A stretch of 64,000 nucleotides of DNA from Synanceia verrucosa (lineage: Eukaryota > Chordata > Actinopteri > Perciformes > Synanceiidae), in the NCBI GenBank assembly GCA_029721515.1, contig CM056561.1, forward strand, positions 4,674,001 to 4,738,000, read 5' to 3'. Position numbers and translations under genes: made by a program. Positions 48,301 through 56,999 of the stretch are shown here, in pieces. The first letter of the stretch is position 1; the number at the start of each line of letters is the position of its first letter. The notes below the pieces were generated by a model, which was given only the letters and a program-made list of their open reading frames with translations, had not been told where the DNA came from and ran no database searches.

Positions 48301-49615
48301 AATCCAGCCTGCAGGGCTGAATATTAACATGGAAAGAAAACAAATTGAAGCACCTAGTCTGGGAGTGGGGGGGGGTATTTTGTAGCAACCAAAACAACTG
48401 GGTCATATTAGAACAGCTCCAGTTTTCCAAGTCTGCCTGAGTCTATTAACAAAGTCATGATGATCTACTGGTTATTGGATTGAAACATAATTCCACAGGC
48501 TGGCTCAGTCTCTTTCCAAAATCTTCCATCTCTATCCAGATGGCGTAGGGTTTCACTAATGTCAGTGCTTGGCAATACGTGTTTGTTTGGTTTTTCTCAC
48601 TGTAAAGCAGTCTGAGGAAAAATGTTGTAGTTTCCAGGTTCTTTTGTGGTGAGAGGGGTAAAATTACATTGAGGCTGGAGAGCCATTGATTCTTAGTAAA
48701 ATATAACCCATTGAAGAAAGCAACAGAGGCAGTCATTTGTCTGGTATCTTGATCAAATCCACCGTAGCTCTGAACAGCTAGCGCAGTGCTATCATAAGCT
48801 ACAAAACAATTACAAAAGTCAAGATAATCTAATCAACTTGTCATGTCATGTATGCAAACATGAACTATCGTTTCACCTGGGACACACTAATGGCACTTTT
48901 CCACTACACAGTAACGGCACAGCACGGTACGGCCCAGTTTTGGTGCTTTTCCATTACAACTGAGTACCTCATAGTACTTCCTCGGCGTAGGTGGGGTCGT
49001 CATACGGCAGTATGAAACTACCATGACGTTATTTTCATGCAACAGAAAACCGGAAAGAAGAACGACAGTATTTGTTGCTCGCTCTGTGTCCGACCATGCT
49101 GTTGTTTTCCACGATGCCATTTTCTCATGAAATAATAGCAAAGCAGTTGCCGGTTTTAAAAATGGTGGGGTAGAGTTGTGTTTGGCTTTTACAGGCTAGT
49201 CGGATGTCCCGCATCCTATGACAGCACTCATTGGCCAATCAGTGGAAGGCAGTCGGCTGACGTCATGTTTTAGTGTTTCTTCGGCTCGGTTGGAACCAGG
49301 GCTGATGAGGTACGAAAAAGTACCTAGTACCAGGTACTAGTGGAAAAGCACCACAACCGTGTAGAGCCGTACCATACCGTACCGCACCTGTGGAAAAGCG
49401 CCATAACAAAAGCGTTCCCAGTTTCCACGTTTCAAACCAGCTGTGAGGAAACATCTGTGAAGTGTGGCGGCTCGTCACTCACTGTGCTTGTTGTTGTTTT
49501 CTGGGCCTGGTGTGGTTCTGACAGGCTCCTGGGGGTGTCCATGCTTGGGGGTCCGGCCCCTCGGCAGCCCCGATGAGGACAGCTTCCCAAGCCTGGGGCC
49601 GCTTGGGCTCTCCAT
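27133..49615 (-). CDS. znf512b: Zinc finger protein 512B, complete gene, 16 coding exons
   Basis: Coding exons, 5' to 3': 49615-49483, 39806-39727, 39572-39444, 39000-38825, 38725-38439, 38343-38272, 37030-36896, 36366-36245, 35178-35086, 31950-31852, 31303-31031, 30014-29685, 29478-29377, 29179-29117, 28665-28567, 27444-27133. They total 2505 nt, 834 residues plus stop; human is about 892 from memory. All junctions are GT-AG and in phase. Zinc fingers alternate between C2HC (for example CPCSGCWLEF..HYQRC at 90-112) and C2H2 (CQHCGKTYRSKAGRDYHVRT at 475-494). A chromatin-partner motif RRKQKTPKKFTG starts at 269, a conserved block GRVRRRSAQVAVFHLQEIAE precedes the last fingers, and an AT-hook-like KKRGRKPKE lies near 767. 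It is a nuclear DNA/chromatin-binding repressor-type protein. The long PVTVTKP-type repeats of human are absent. Confidence 0.96.
27838..28094 (+). mobile_element. LINE-like 3' tail
   Basis: TTTGCACTTTGTATCTCACA through CTACCTGGCCAATAAAGCTG ATTCTGATG is the familiar 3' end of a teleost non-LTR retrotransposon. Only the tail is present. It is in znf512b intron 15. Confidence 0.6.
28232..28268. repeat. (TA)n microsatellite
   Basis: Perfect TA tract of about 18 units in znf512b intron 15. Confidence 0.95.
28567..28665 (-). CDS. znf512b: znf512b coding exon 15
   Basis: 33 codons with one complete C2H2 finger: YTCLICQKEFSSESGVKYHI then SKTH. Acceptor TTTTGCAG, donor GTGGGT. Confidence 0.96.
29117..29179 (-). 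CDS. znf512b: znf512b coding exon 14
   Basis: 21 codons, NCEAVYSSVSGLKAHLTNCS plus Gln. It supplies the second half of a C2HC finger whose first Cys lies in exon 13. Confidence 0.95.
29377..29478 (-). CDS. znf512b: znf512b coding exon 13
   Basis: 34 codons: LNYTRPGLPNFSQELLETWK then NQVKEKGFICCTNE. The LNYTRPGLP block is strongly conserved with human. Confidence 0.96.
29685..30014 (-). CDS. znf512b: znf512b coding exon 12
   Basis: 110 codons. A highly charged Lys/Glu/Arg stretch (about residues 555-595, coiled-coil-like) leads into the conserved ERTPSGRVRRRSAQVAVFHL and EIAEDELAKDW block. The charged stretch is expanded relative to human. Confidence 0.95.
30480..31000 (-). repeat. Dispersed MITE-like family, copy B (interrupted)
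   Basis: Left flank GGCATTTTATAGACCAAACA and right flank ATTAGTTCCAGCCTT are the minus-strand counterpart of the family at 53288-53554. They become contiguous once the hAT-like insertion is removed. Confidence 0.65.
30546..30980. mobile_element. hAT-like non-autonomous element with target-site duplication
   Basis: Inverted ends GGGGGTGTGACGAT and CTCGTCACACCCCT. The same 8 bp, TAATCATT, flanks it at 30538-30545 and 30981-30988. No transposase is present. It has split an older dispersed repeat whose halves lie on either side. It is in znf512b intron 11. Confidence 0.8.
31031..31303 (-). CDS. znf512b: znf512b coding exon 11
   Basis: 91 codons. It finishes a C2HC finger (GCSAHFSSLMGYQYHQKRCG), adds a complete C2H2 finger (FLCQHCGKTYRSKAGRDYHV) and ends with a polymorphic-looking run of eight Thr and several Asn. 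Confidence 0.97.
31082..31110 (-). repeat. znf512b: Coding trinucleotide repeat (poly-Thr) in znf512b
   Basis: A run of near-identical ACC-type codons specifying eight consecutive Thr in exon 11. It is likely to vary in length between individuals. Confidence 0.8.
31852..31950 (-). CDS. znf512b: znf512b coding exon 10
   Basis: 33 codons: PSGSEGQTGDKHEERERLRR then VLKQMGRIKCPTE. The final Cys starts the finger completed in exon 11. Confidence 0.95.
32949..34830. mobile_element. Large foldback element (inverted-repeat DNA transposon)
   Basis: Two arms of about 179 bp, 33073-33251 and 34582-34760, are inverted copies with few mismatches. For example, GCAGAACTCCATTCAAAAAA matches the reverse of TTTTTTGAATGGAGTTCTGC. 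Outside them, GCGTGTTATGTAATTAAT and ATTAATCACACATTGTGGC are weaker inverted relatives that suggest the outer termini. The roughly 1.3-kb spacer has no recognisable transposase. It is in znf512b intron 9. Confidence 0.75.
35086..35178 (-). CDS. znf512b: znf512b coding exon 9
   Basis: 31 codons: LQDALKCQQCHKQFRSKAGL then NYHTMAEHSAK, a complete C2H2 finger nearly identical to human. Confidence 0.97.
36245..36366 (-). CDS. znf512b: znf512b coding exon 8
   Basis: Completes a split Gly codon. Encodes ADTQWQRAIHERGEVVCPTC then SIVTRKTIHGLKKHMEICQK, a C2HC finger. Acceptor TTTCTAAG is weak but the phase and similarity are decisive. Confidence 0.96.
36896..37030 (-). CDS. znf512b: znf512b coding exon 7
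   Basis: Encodes MTKVEEKLKAGRVKKSEGSG then a Ser/Lys-rich linker to PAPTGS and a split Gly. Fits the human LVKAEDKARV region; the linker is poorly conserved. Confidence 0.88.
38272..38343 (-). CDS. znf512b: znf512b coding exon 6 (RBBP4/NuRD-type motif)
   Basis: Encodes RKQKTPKKFTGEQPSISGTF then GLK. Joined to exon 5 it forms RRKQKTPKKFTG, the variant NuRD-interaction motif reported to bind RBBP4 in human ZNF512B. The block is essentially unchanged from human. Confidence 0.93.
38439..38725 (-). CDS. znf512b: znf512b coding exon 5
   Basis: 95 codons. Starts PMENSPPSPMFFKVKKTHEV, continues into a Gln/Ser/His-rich low-complexity stretch, then an acidic Ser block (SDAEGSESDGD) and DEDPERMRH. It occupies the place of the long human PVTVTKP repeats, which are missing here. 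Confidence 0.92.
38825..39000 (-). CDS. znf512b: znf512b coding exon 4
   Basis: 58 codons plus two bases: ATVAEKLSHGCPYCEAVFAT then KVRLQKHKLWNHPDR, a C2H2 finger with the HxWNH ending typical of this family, followed by a basic linker. Confidence 0.95.
39236..39342 (-). repeat. Dispersed MITE-like family, copy C (fragment)
   Basis: CTGACATTTTATAGACCAAA ... GAAAATAATCAACAGCC ... TTGCAGCCCTA is the reverse complement of the start of the family at 53288. Confidence 0.65.
39444..39572 (-). CDS. znf512b: znf512b coding exon 3
   Basis: 43 codons: AHMIVQWKEEFKRRSRVKCP then CSGCWLEFPSIYGVKYHYQR plus CQG, the first (C2HC) finger. The acceptor after CTGAGCAG was chosen because it keeps the spacing between IP and W the same as human. 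Confidence 0.95.
39727..39806 (-). CDS. znf512b: znf512b coding exon 2
   Basis: Completes a Ser codon and encodes PMCDEPADGKRKGRPKAEVQ then ELRSIP. KGRPKAE is a conserved AT-hook-like block. Acceptor TTTCCAG, donor GTGAGT. Confidence 0.94.
39882..39984. mobile_element. Intact 103-bp hAT-like MITE with 8-bp target duplication
   Basis: Ends CAGGGGTGGG and CCCACCCCTA, flanked by ATGAATTC at 39874-39881 and again at 39985-39992. Interior is AT-rich with ATATATCG / CGATACATATC symmetry. It is small enough to be a single hairpin. Confidence 0.85.
40264..40292. repeat. (TCCC)n microsatellite
   Basis: About seven CCCT units within a pyrimidine-rich stretch in znf512b intron 1. Confidence 0.9.
42239..42269. 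repeat. (CA)n microsatellite
   Basis: About 15 CA units in znf512b intron 1. Confidence 0.95.
42870..42896. repeat. (CT)n microsatellite
   Basis: About 13 CT units ending in CTTCCAG, which can mimic a plus-strand splice acceptor. Confidence 0.9.
43258..43441 (+). mobile_element. LINE-like 3' tail with TATCT-type repeat
   Basis: TTTGCACTATTCTGCACTGT ... GAAAGAATTTCCTTCGGGAT GAATCAAG then (TTATC)n. The same blocks occur at 62693-62820. A 5'-truncated non-LTR retrotransposon end. Confidence 0.65.
45341..45389. repeat. Compound (GT)n(GA)n microsatellite
   Basis: About ten GT units switch directly to about thirteen GA units in znf512b intron 1. Confidence 0.95.
48890..49404. mobile_element. Foldback MITE beside znf512b exon 1
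   Basis: Inverted ends ATGGCACTTTTCCAC and GTGGAAAAGCGCCAT. A second inner pair (GGTGCTTTTCCATTAC and TAGTGGAAAAGCACC) reinforces the hairpin. It resembles a widespread teleost hAT-type MITE. There is no transposase and no clear target duplication. Confidence 0.75.
49483..49615 (-). CDS. znf512b: znf512b coding exon 1
   Basis: The exon begins at 49617 after acceptor TTTCATTGCAG. Two bases later lies a strong Kozak start (GCAGCCATGG). Encodes MESPSGPRLGKLSSSGLPRG then RTPKHGHPQEPVRTTPGPEN up to KH plus one base, with donor GTGAGT. The sequence differs from the human N-terminus, so the start rests on phase, Kozak context and the absence of an upstream in-frame ATG in the preceding candidate exon. 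Confidence 0.85.
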
Positions 49616-49617
49616 GG

Positions 49618-51052
49618 CTGCAATGAAAGCACACAGAGATTGATAGCTGGAGGTGATATCGGGATGCTTGTTAGTTATTGGCGGCGTAATGATGCGGTCA
49701 CGTTGTTCCACAATGCACTGCTACAGGACTGAAGGTGATCAGGGTGGAGGCAGGCACCACATCATGAGTAGCTGTAATGAGGGTGTGACCTTCCATGTTT
49801 CATTTCTAAATCAATATTCTCATTACACACTAACTCCATGCTCTGTCCATTAGACATAAGGTTAGTCAAAGGAAGAGGAGGGAGCTTATAATACTTCCCT
49901 GCCTGCATCAGGTCACCTGGGCAGCTGTAAAGTTAGTAGAACAGATACTGTAAAAGTACTGAAATACACTGCCAGCGTTGAGAAATTGTGTGTTTGATTT
50001 CTGTCCATTTATGACATCACAAACCTATGTTTATATAGACCATTTCTTGTTACAGTATGGAACAGGAAGTAAACATGAACCCATGCTGTCTTGCAGCATA
50101 ACTCCTTTCATTTAAAAAAAAAAAAAGTGATTTCATTGAAATATATTGTTTCAGACAGATGGGAAATTCAGGCATGTTCAGGCACAGTTTGCAAAAAAAA
50201 ATATTTCTTTTAAAGCATTACAGCATGTACAAATGTTGTAGTAGAAGAAACAATATACAATTATGAATCTTAAAATAAGCATTATATGTTGAGTGCTAGT
50301 TGGATTACAGAGCATCACCTCACCTTTGTACACCTATATGTCAATTTTGGACTCCATGTGATGAACCCTCATCCCTTCCAGCATGGGACAGTCTAATAGA
50401 TGAATGCTGACAATCGCTAATTATGCTAAGTGGGACTGATTACGCCCCAGCATGCTTCCTCTTAGCACACACTCATGTCACTCTCCTAATGGATTAACAC
50501 AGCACATAAAGGGTCACACGTTGGGGGCCACTCAGTGTCCGTTTACACGCCATGATGCCTAATCCGTCACAATGACAACACGCTCGCAGTTTGTCATAAG
50601 TTGCCAATAATTTGGCTTTAAAAGGGGACGGTGAGCGTGCTGCACGATGCAAATTGCAGAAATATTGCACACGCTGACACTGACAGCTTCCTGTTCCTGT
50701 ACGACGTGTCAGAGTGTGAAGAGGCGAGCGTTTCACTGCTTTAAATAAACAGACGTGTTGCTGAGAGATGGAGACACAGTAAGATAGACTGACGAATTAT
50801 CACAGTTAATGAAAACACTTCCTTTACAGGGGCTGGATTTAGGCTAATTCCTGTCATATTCTTTAGGAAACTGCACATTGAATTTTTTTAAATAACATTA
50901 CAGCTGCTGTTTTTATGAAAAGAGTATTTTTTTTGTCTTATATCACCATACATTTTGCTAGACATAACAAAACCAACTCACATCTCCTCACACAATCTGC
51001 TGACAAGCCAACCTGGAAATAAGTATTTTGTGGCACGTGGCATTCTGCCATG

Positions 51053-51097
<45 letters not shown>

Positions 51098-51226
51098 AAC
51101 TACAACAAGCTTACACCCTTGGCTATTAATGTGGTTTAGAATAAGAATAAAAGAGGGCCACACCTACCTGAACTGGAGGTCAGTCACCCAGCACCAGGGG
51201 CCCCCACGTGGCCCCGGGTCACCCAC
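49618..51226 (-). other. znf512b 5' intron, no feature seen
   Basis: AT-rich intron between the candidate untranslated exon and the first coding exon. Apart from a (GT)n tract at 51056 it shows no repeat or exon. Confidence 0.4.
51056..51096. repeat. (GT)n microsatellite
   Basis: About 20 perfect GT units upstream of the znf512b coding start. Confidence 0.95.
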
Positions 51227-51346
51227 CTGAGTGAGGGAGGGGATCCGGAGACAGGCACCGAAGTGGGCGTCTTTCCACCGATGTTGGGTTACATGGCAAT
51301 CACACCTGCTGTGCGTAAAGGACCGGCCAGCCTGGGTTGGGGGGGC
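51227..51346 (-). other. Candidate znf512b 5' UTR exon
   Basis: 120 bp between acceptor ACTTCCTTTCAG and donor CTCAG|GTGGGT. In the frame that would join the coding start it has a stop and no ATG, so it is untranslated if real. It is GC-rich relative to its surroundings. Confidence 0.4.
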
Positions 51347-51905
51347 CTGAAAGGAAGTGGACAGTCGTCACCGTCGTCCTGTCAACACCCCCCCACCACC
51401 ACCCCACAACCAAGAGGCGGTGGAAGAAGAAAAAAAAAGAGAGAAATGACAATGTGGTCTGCACATGAACAGAGAAGCTGGACAGTCTCAGCTCATTCCC
51501 AGTCTCCTACCGCCTCGCCCCCCTCCTCCTCCTCCTCCTTCCGTGCATTAATATTTAGGCTAGAGCACGAGGCGCCTCTCCAGCCTGTCTCCTTGTTAAA
51601 CAATCCAGAAATATGAGAGAAATAAGCCCAGAAAGAGAGGCAGCTCCTCGACTCCTTCAGGGAAAATATTACAATACGGGCTGGTTTATATAGGCAGTGA
51701 AGCAAAATGGCGACTTTATTACGAAGGAGGAGTAAAAAAAAAAAAAAAAAAATCCTCGCGCTGGCTGGAGCTAAAGGGAGGCACAGAAATATATTTAGTG
51801 CAGTAATGTCGACGGCAGAGAAACACTTGGCGAGAGTAAAAGAAAACGAAGCGAAGGAAAAATGAGCAGAAACGCCAAACCTCCGTCGGCTCCTCGGTTC
51901 CTTAC

Positions 51906-52200
51906 CTCGGGATTATTTCGTTTTTTTTAAACGGATATTATCTCGGCGGCCGTGTACAGTATTACTGTAATATGTGTTGGGTCATGCGCGTATCCACTCC
52001 AGTCCACCTTTGACAGTTGCAACTACAGTCTTGAGGCAACTTGCAAACTCTCGCGTTATTATTATTGTCTCTATGTCTATCCAGCGGATTAATATTGGGG
52101 GCTTGTGTCTGGATAAAGTCGCTGTTAACAGCCTACCGGCTCCTGCTGCTGATCTCTGCCGACGTAACGGCGCTGGATCCTGACGAAAAAAGGGTCAGAG
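51906..52200 (-). promoter_or_regulatory. Candidate znf512b first exon and promoter
   Basis: Local CpG density rises (CGGCGGCCG, CCGACGTAACGGCGC), and a strong minus-strand donor CCCGAG|GTAAGG lies at 51906. This fits a non-coding first exon. A YY1-like AAAATGGCGAC is present downstream at 51704-51714. Exact transcription start is unknown. Confidence 0.45.
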
Positions 52201-52404
52201 CTGAAATTCCTCAAATCAACCTTCGCCAAGTATTTTAATCTAGTTGCTGCTAAATGTTTCCTCAATGCGTCCTGCAGCCTCCAGCAGCTCCACCAGAGCA
52301 CACAGAGAGACTGATCACAGGCTGTTATTTATCACCACCTTTACTGTAAGGCCAGCTTCAGCCAGAATAAAAATAATAAAAAAAAACACTAAATAATAAT
52401 AATA

Positions 52405-52463
52405 AAAAACACTGAATATATGAGCTGGAACCTGATGTGTTTAAACAGCCTCTATTAATAAAT

Positions 52464-52508
<45 letters not shown>

Positions 52509-52562
52509 CACTGAATATATGAGCTGGAACCTGATGTGTTTAAACAGCCTCTATTAATAAAT

Positions 52563-52613
<51 letters not shown>

Positions 52614-52766
52614 CACTGAATATATGAGCTGGAACCTGATGTGTTTAAACAGCCCCTATTAATAAATTTAATAATAACAATAATAATAATAATAATAATT
52701 AAAAAAAAAAAACACTGAATATATGAGCTGGAACCTGATGTGTTTAAACAGCCCCTATTAATAAAT

Positions 52767-52804
<38 letters not shown>
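52405..52804. repeat. Four-copy tandem repeat with embedded (AAT)n
   Basis: The block CACTGAATATATGAGCTGGA...CCTGATGTGTTTAAACAGCC...TATTAATAAATTTAATAAT recurs at 52410, 52509, 52614 and 52713 (periods 99, 105 and 99 bp). Each copy ends in its own (AAT)n run. Copies 1-2 read GCCTCTATT and copies 3-4 GCCCCTATT, showing pairwise duplication. The long minus-strand frame here (Ile-rich) is an artefact of the repeat. Confidence 0.95.
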
Positions 52805-53287
52805 CAATAAGGCAATCCCAAAAGTCAAAGTCAATATTATGTATGATCATATTTTAATGAATTGATCACACACTGCATGCCAGCTAATAACACAAGTTTA
52901 ACATATGGTGTGGTGAGCACACATCTTGGTGACATCACAGCCCAACAAATGAATCATTCATGGCATCACTGCCACCTCACTGGGTCTCAGTAAAACAGCT
53001 GAGGGTCTCTCTTAGTCTTATTGGTGCCAGTCGTCATGACCTAATATTTCCTATGAGAGGATGTCGTCTGAAACCATGATGTAATGTAGTCAGTGTGAAT
53101 AAAGATGTGCTCATTATTACCTATGGAGGGCAGCAGAGGCTCATTTTTGCACCAGGTTCACTGATGCATCAACATGAGGCTGCACGAAATAAGCTGTCAG
53201 TAGCTGTTTAGTTTTGTTTAATGGATAGTCAGGAGGATAAAAGGTATTAATTAATTGAATGATTTGACCACTTCAACACCTAAAGAC

Positions 53288-53554
53288 CAGGACTGCAACC
53301 AATGATTATTTTCATAGCTGATTAATCTGTTGTTTATTTTCTAGATTAATGAATTTGGTCCATAAAATGTCAGAAAATTGTTGTCGATCAGGATCAGTGT
53401 TTCCACAAAGATATTCAGAGGAAATAAATCAGAAATTATTCACATTTAACACGCTGGGATCAGAGAAAGCACTTTTTTCTTTTAAAAAATTCAAACCGAT
53501 TAATTTATTATCACATTAATTGCAGATTACTTTAATCGATTAATCGTTGCAACA
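53288..53554 (+). repeat. Dispersed MITE-like family, copy D
   Basis: From GACTGCAACCAATGATTATT to TTAATCGTTGCAACACTAT. Shows the family's full block order: GATTAATCTGTTG, TAAAATGTCAGAAAATTG, GATCAGTGTTTCC, TATTCACATTTAAC. Confidence 0.8.
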
Positions 53555-54946
53555 CTATTACACATATTTCCCCTTATAAAATCATGCTTTTGCTGCTGCT
53601 GTCTGATGAATATAGCATACATGTCTTAAGAAGTTTGTTATTGATGCAGCTGACAGGAGATTTCAGCCAGTCAAACGTGTGATCAGTCCAGGTTTGTCTG
53701 CACCAGCCCTCCACTAGGGGGCAGTGCCGTACTGTGATTTGGTCAGGAGCAGCTTTTTCCACATAAACATCTTTGACACTTTTAAATGTGGTGCTGATTT
53801 TTCACGGTAGTGTCATGTGTGTCAGTCTGATCCCTGCAGATGGAGGAGATGATCAGCTGAAACTTCCAGCTGTTCCCTCTCTGGACTGAGCGACAGCTGC
53901 CATTTTTCTGCTCGCACTCAAGTTAAATCTTCCTCCTGCTCCCTTTAATGGCCGCTGATGAGTATTTCATGCGAGGCCTTGTTTGACCTGTGATTAATTC
54001 ATTTACTCTGGCAGTGATTTATCTTCCCACTCCTCCTCTGCTGAGTGGGCAAAAGGCCATTTAATGGTTTTAAGAAGTGACCAGGTGGAGTGGTCTGGGC
54101 CTTAAGAGGCTCTTGAAGAGTCCATCCAGCAGTAGATTGTCTTATTCATCTTTTGACCTTTCCAGTGATAGTTCAGTGAGCACACATGCAGGTTTTTCTT
54201 ACATATACTGATTTGCTTTGTAGTGATATCTTGAATATTAATATTTCTGGACGCTGGCCAGAAAAATTTCAGTCTTCAGCTGTTTGCGTCGCTGAACAGC
54301 TGCTTCAGGGCTGCTCACCAGGAGCTGATGGGAGAGGACAGAGTGTTTCTCCTCACACAGTATTTCAGAGGACAGAGATGCAGCTGATCAAAGCCACAAA
54401 GCTGGATGCAGAGCCTCACCCTTTGCTTCAGAGAATGATGAGGAAATATACGCTTTCACAAAAGAAAAGGCACCTAATGTTAAACAGTAAGAAATTAACT
54501 GCACGTCAGATTTATTCTCTGTCAGGTTGAGAAGGCCACTGTTCACCGAGCCTGTTTATCATACATGTGCCTTGTTATCAACTGGTGAGATGCTTCACGT
54601 CTCTCAGTAATTGGATCCCAGTGAGTGCGTGAGCTGGAGACAGAGACTAGCTCTGTGTGTCTTTGCATATACTGAGTTCGAGTCGTGACTCGAGGACTAA
54701 GATTAGCTGCTATTTCTCTTTAAACTTTCTTAGTTCAAGATATTCTTATGTAGTGATATTAAATAAGTGAAGAGTTGAATTAATTAGGAGGAAAAACAAA
54801 AGTGAGAAAAAGACTGAGAGGCAAATATCCTGAATAGCTGTGCTGCAGAAAATGATATCTAGGAAAGCTTTTGGGATTTAAGGAGAGGACCACAGAGATT
54901 AATCACTTCTGTGCCACTTAAATAAAAGCAGTTTTTTGTTTGTGTA

Positions 54947-55208
54947 TTAGAACTGCAACCAACTTTCACTTTCATGGTGGATTAATCTGCTGATTATTTT
55001 CTTGATTATTAGATCAGTGAGATGACATCCTCATATATCTCACAACTGATATTCAGAAGATACCCAAAAATATTTATTTCTAAGAAGCTGGACTCGAGTA
55101 TATTGACTTGTTTTCCTTTAAAAACTTACTCAAACTAAATATGTGATTATTAAAATAAAATTTTAATAAAATTTAACACTTTACAACCAATCGATTAATT
55201 GTTGCAGC
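54947..55208 (+). repeat. Dispersed MITE-like family, copy E
   Basis: From AGAACTGCAACCAACTTTCA to CGATTAATTGTTGCAGCTAT, the same block order as copy D with more divergence. Confidence 0.75.
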
Positions 55209-56999
55209 TATATTGTGCATACATAGGTGTAAATTTTCAAATGATTTTTCCATTTTGTTATTTTAATTTTTCCCCAAAAAAATCCCAATAAGTCCACTTA
55301 AGTGTGTCTGAAAACTATGAATAAAGAAAAGGATATTGTCACCAAGAGGGTAGTTATGCATAAGCTGTATCCCTTCAACACTGTGACAGATGCAAATCTA
55401 AATTTACTTTGGGATTGTCCAACGCTGCATGTTTTATTTTGATCTGATATTTTCAAAGTCCATAAATACATACGTCAAACTACTCCCCGCAGAGCCTTAT
55501 TGCTGCTTTTGAATGTTAGCAGACTCTATCACTGATATCTTATGCATAATCAGATTTGATGACGTTGTTTGCAGAGATAATCACATGACTGATTTCTGGG
55601 AAAAAAAACAGTTTTAATGCATGCATGACAAATTAAAAAGATCACCATTAAAGAAAAATCACAACCAACACTAAATCGCAATTAGTTTATTCTAAAAAGA
55701 CAGCTTTCATCATGATCCATACCGTATGTCATCATATCTATAAAGCAGATAAATATCATTGCATTTCAAACAGCGCATCAATCACCAGACAAAGTAAACC
55801 AAAAGTGTTCATATTTACACAGTAATCCAAAAATAATACAGCGTGTTTTCTCCCTTTTTAACAGTCAAATACTTACATTACCCTAATACTCCAAATCCAA
55901 GGACGGGCGGAGGGATGTTGGATTTATTTATTGAATTTATTCATTATTTATGAGATTTAAACATCTTCTTCATACATGGCTGTCTGCTGCTGTCTAGAGG
56001 GACATCAAATGTGCTCGCTTGGGCTGTGCTGGAATCTTACATCTGGGTACCTGTCATAGTATTTGTGAGCGTTTGAAATCACAGTGTCACACCAGGGACA
56101 CAAACACAACAGAGGCTCGTCCTTTTTCTTAGTATTTGTGTGCGACAGATGATGTAAAGTATACAGCAGCACAGACAAGCAACTGAAGCTACGAGGCTGG
56201 CAAATGCTGCTGCTGTAACATCCAAAATGTGGATTTTCCCACAGGAAATGCTCACGCTCGCATCTCAAATCATTTATCCAATACGGCGCTACTCGTCTTC
56301 GCCTTTTAGCATTTAAATTATTGCTTTATCAAGCATAGACAGTCAGTGATTATCACATTGACTCTGTGTCCTCAGAATCCATTCCATTAATAACAGACTA
56401 CGCTACTGTTACAGTATGTATGTTATTATACACATACACATACCATATATATGTATATATTTCTAATTTCTCGTTGACAGTCCCAATACAAAAAAGACTG
56501 ATTGTTGAAATGACATTCGGCCTGAAGTGTTGGTGTTGATCCTCCAAACCCACGATTCCAAACCTAAAGTCCTGAGAGGAAAATGGGAGTGTGACCACCT
56601 GTGGATGAAGTATTGATCAGGATTATTTTGGCAGCCTTATGAACAGGCTTGATGTTGTGTTATAGCTTCAGGGTGAAGTGACAGAGATTCACTTTGGATC
56701 CAGATCCAATGGGCCTCAACAAGGTGAATCCTGGCTGTGCACATGTAAACCATATGTCAAAATAAACTGAAATGACTAAAAACGGTCCGATACAAATGAG
56801 ACAGGAATCCAAGAGGAGATTTTAGATCAAGTGTACACCAGTGGCTGGCCTACATCATCACTAGAGTTGTGAATCCTACATGTTATCACTATGTTACAGT
56901 GGTACCCCTGCCTTGAGCGGGGCTTTGTCGCTGTCTCAGTGTCTGAAGACCAGATTGGCTGCTTTGAATGAGAATCCTCCAGACCGCTTGGCATTTAGC

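Larger units (their letters stand above)
39807..49482 (-). other. znf512b intron 1 (9.7 kb)
   Basis: No further coding exon was recognised. It holds the 103-bp MITE at 39882, microsatellites at 40264, 42239, 42870 and 45341, a LINE tail at 43258, and a foldback element at 48890-49404 close to exon 1. Large first introns of this kind often carry enhancers, but nothing in the text alone identifies one. Confidence 0.6.
52805..56999. other. No gene recognised; repeats and possible 3' UTR
   Basis: Holds two dispersed-repeat copies (53288 and 54947) and otherwise non-repetitive AT-rich sequence. If the terminal exon at 57000-57161 is real, 55692-56999 would be its 3' UTR, with a minus-strand AATAAA at 55691-55686. 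Confidence 0.4.

Noticed and set aside
52358..52834. 158-codon minus-strand frame rich in Ile
   Set aside because: It is the translation of the four-copy tandem repeat with (AAT)n. The in-frame periodicity is incidental.
54186..54530. 114-codon plus-strand frame (MQVFLTYTDLL...)
   Set aside because: One of the less repetitive long frames, but it has no recognised domain, no upstream promoter features and no neighbour exon. Kept out for lack of support.
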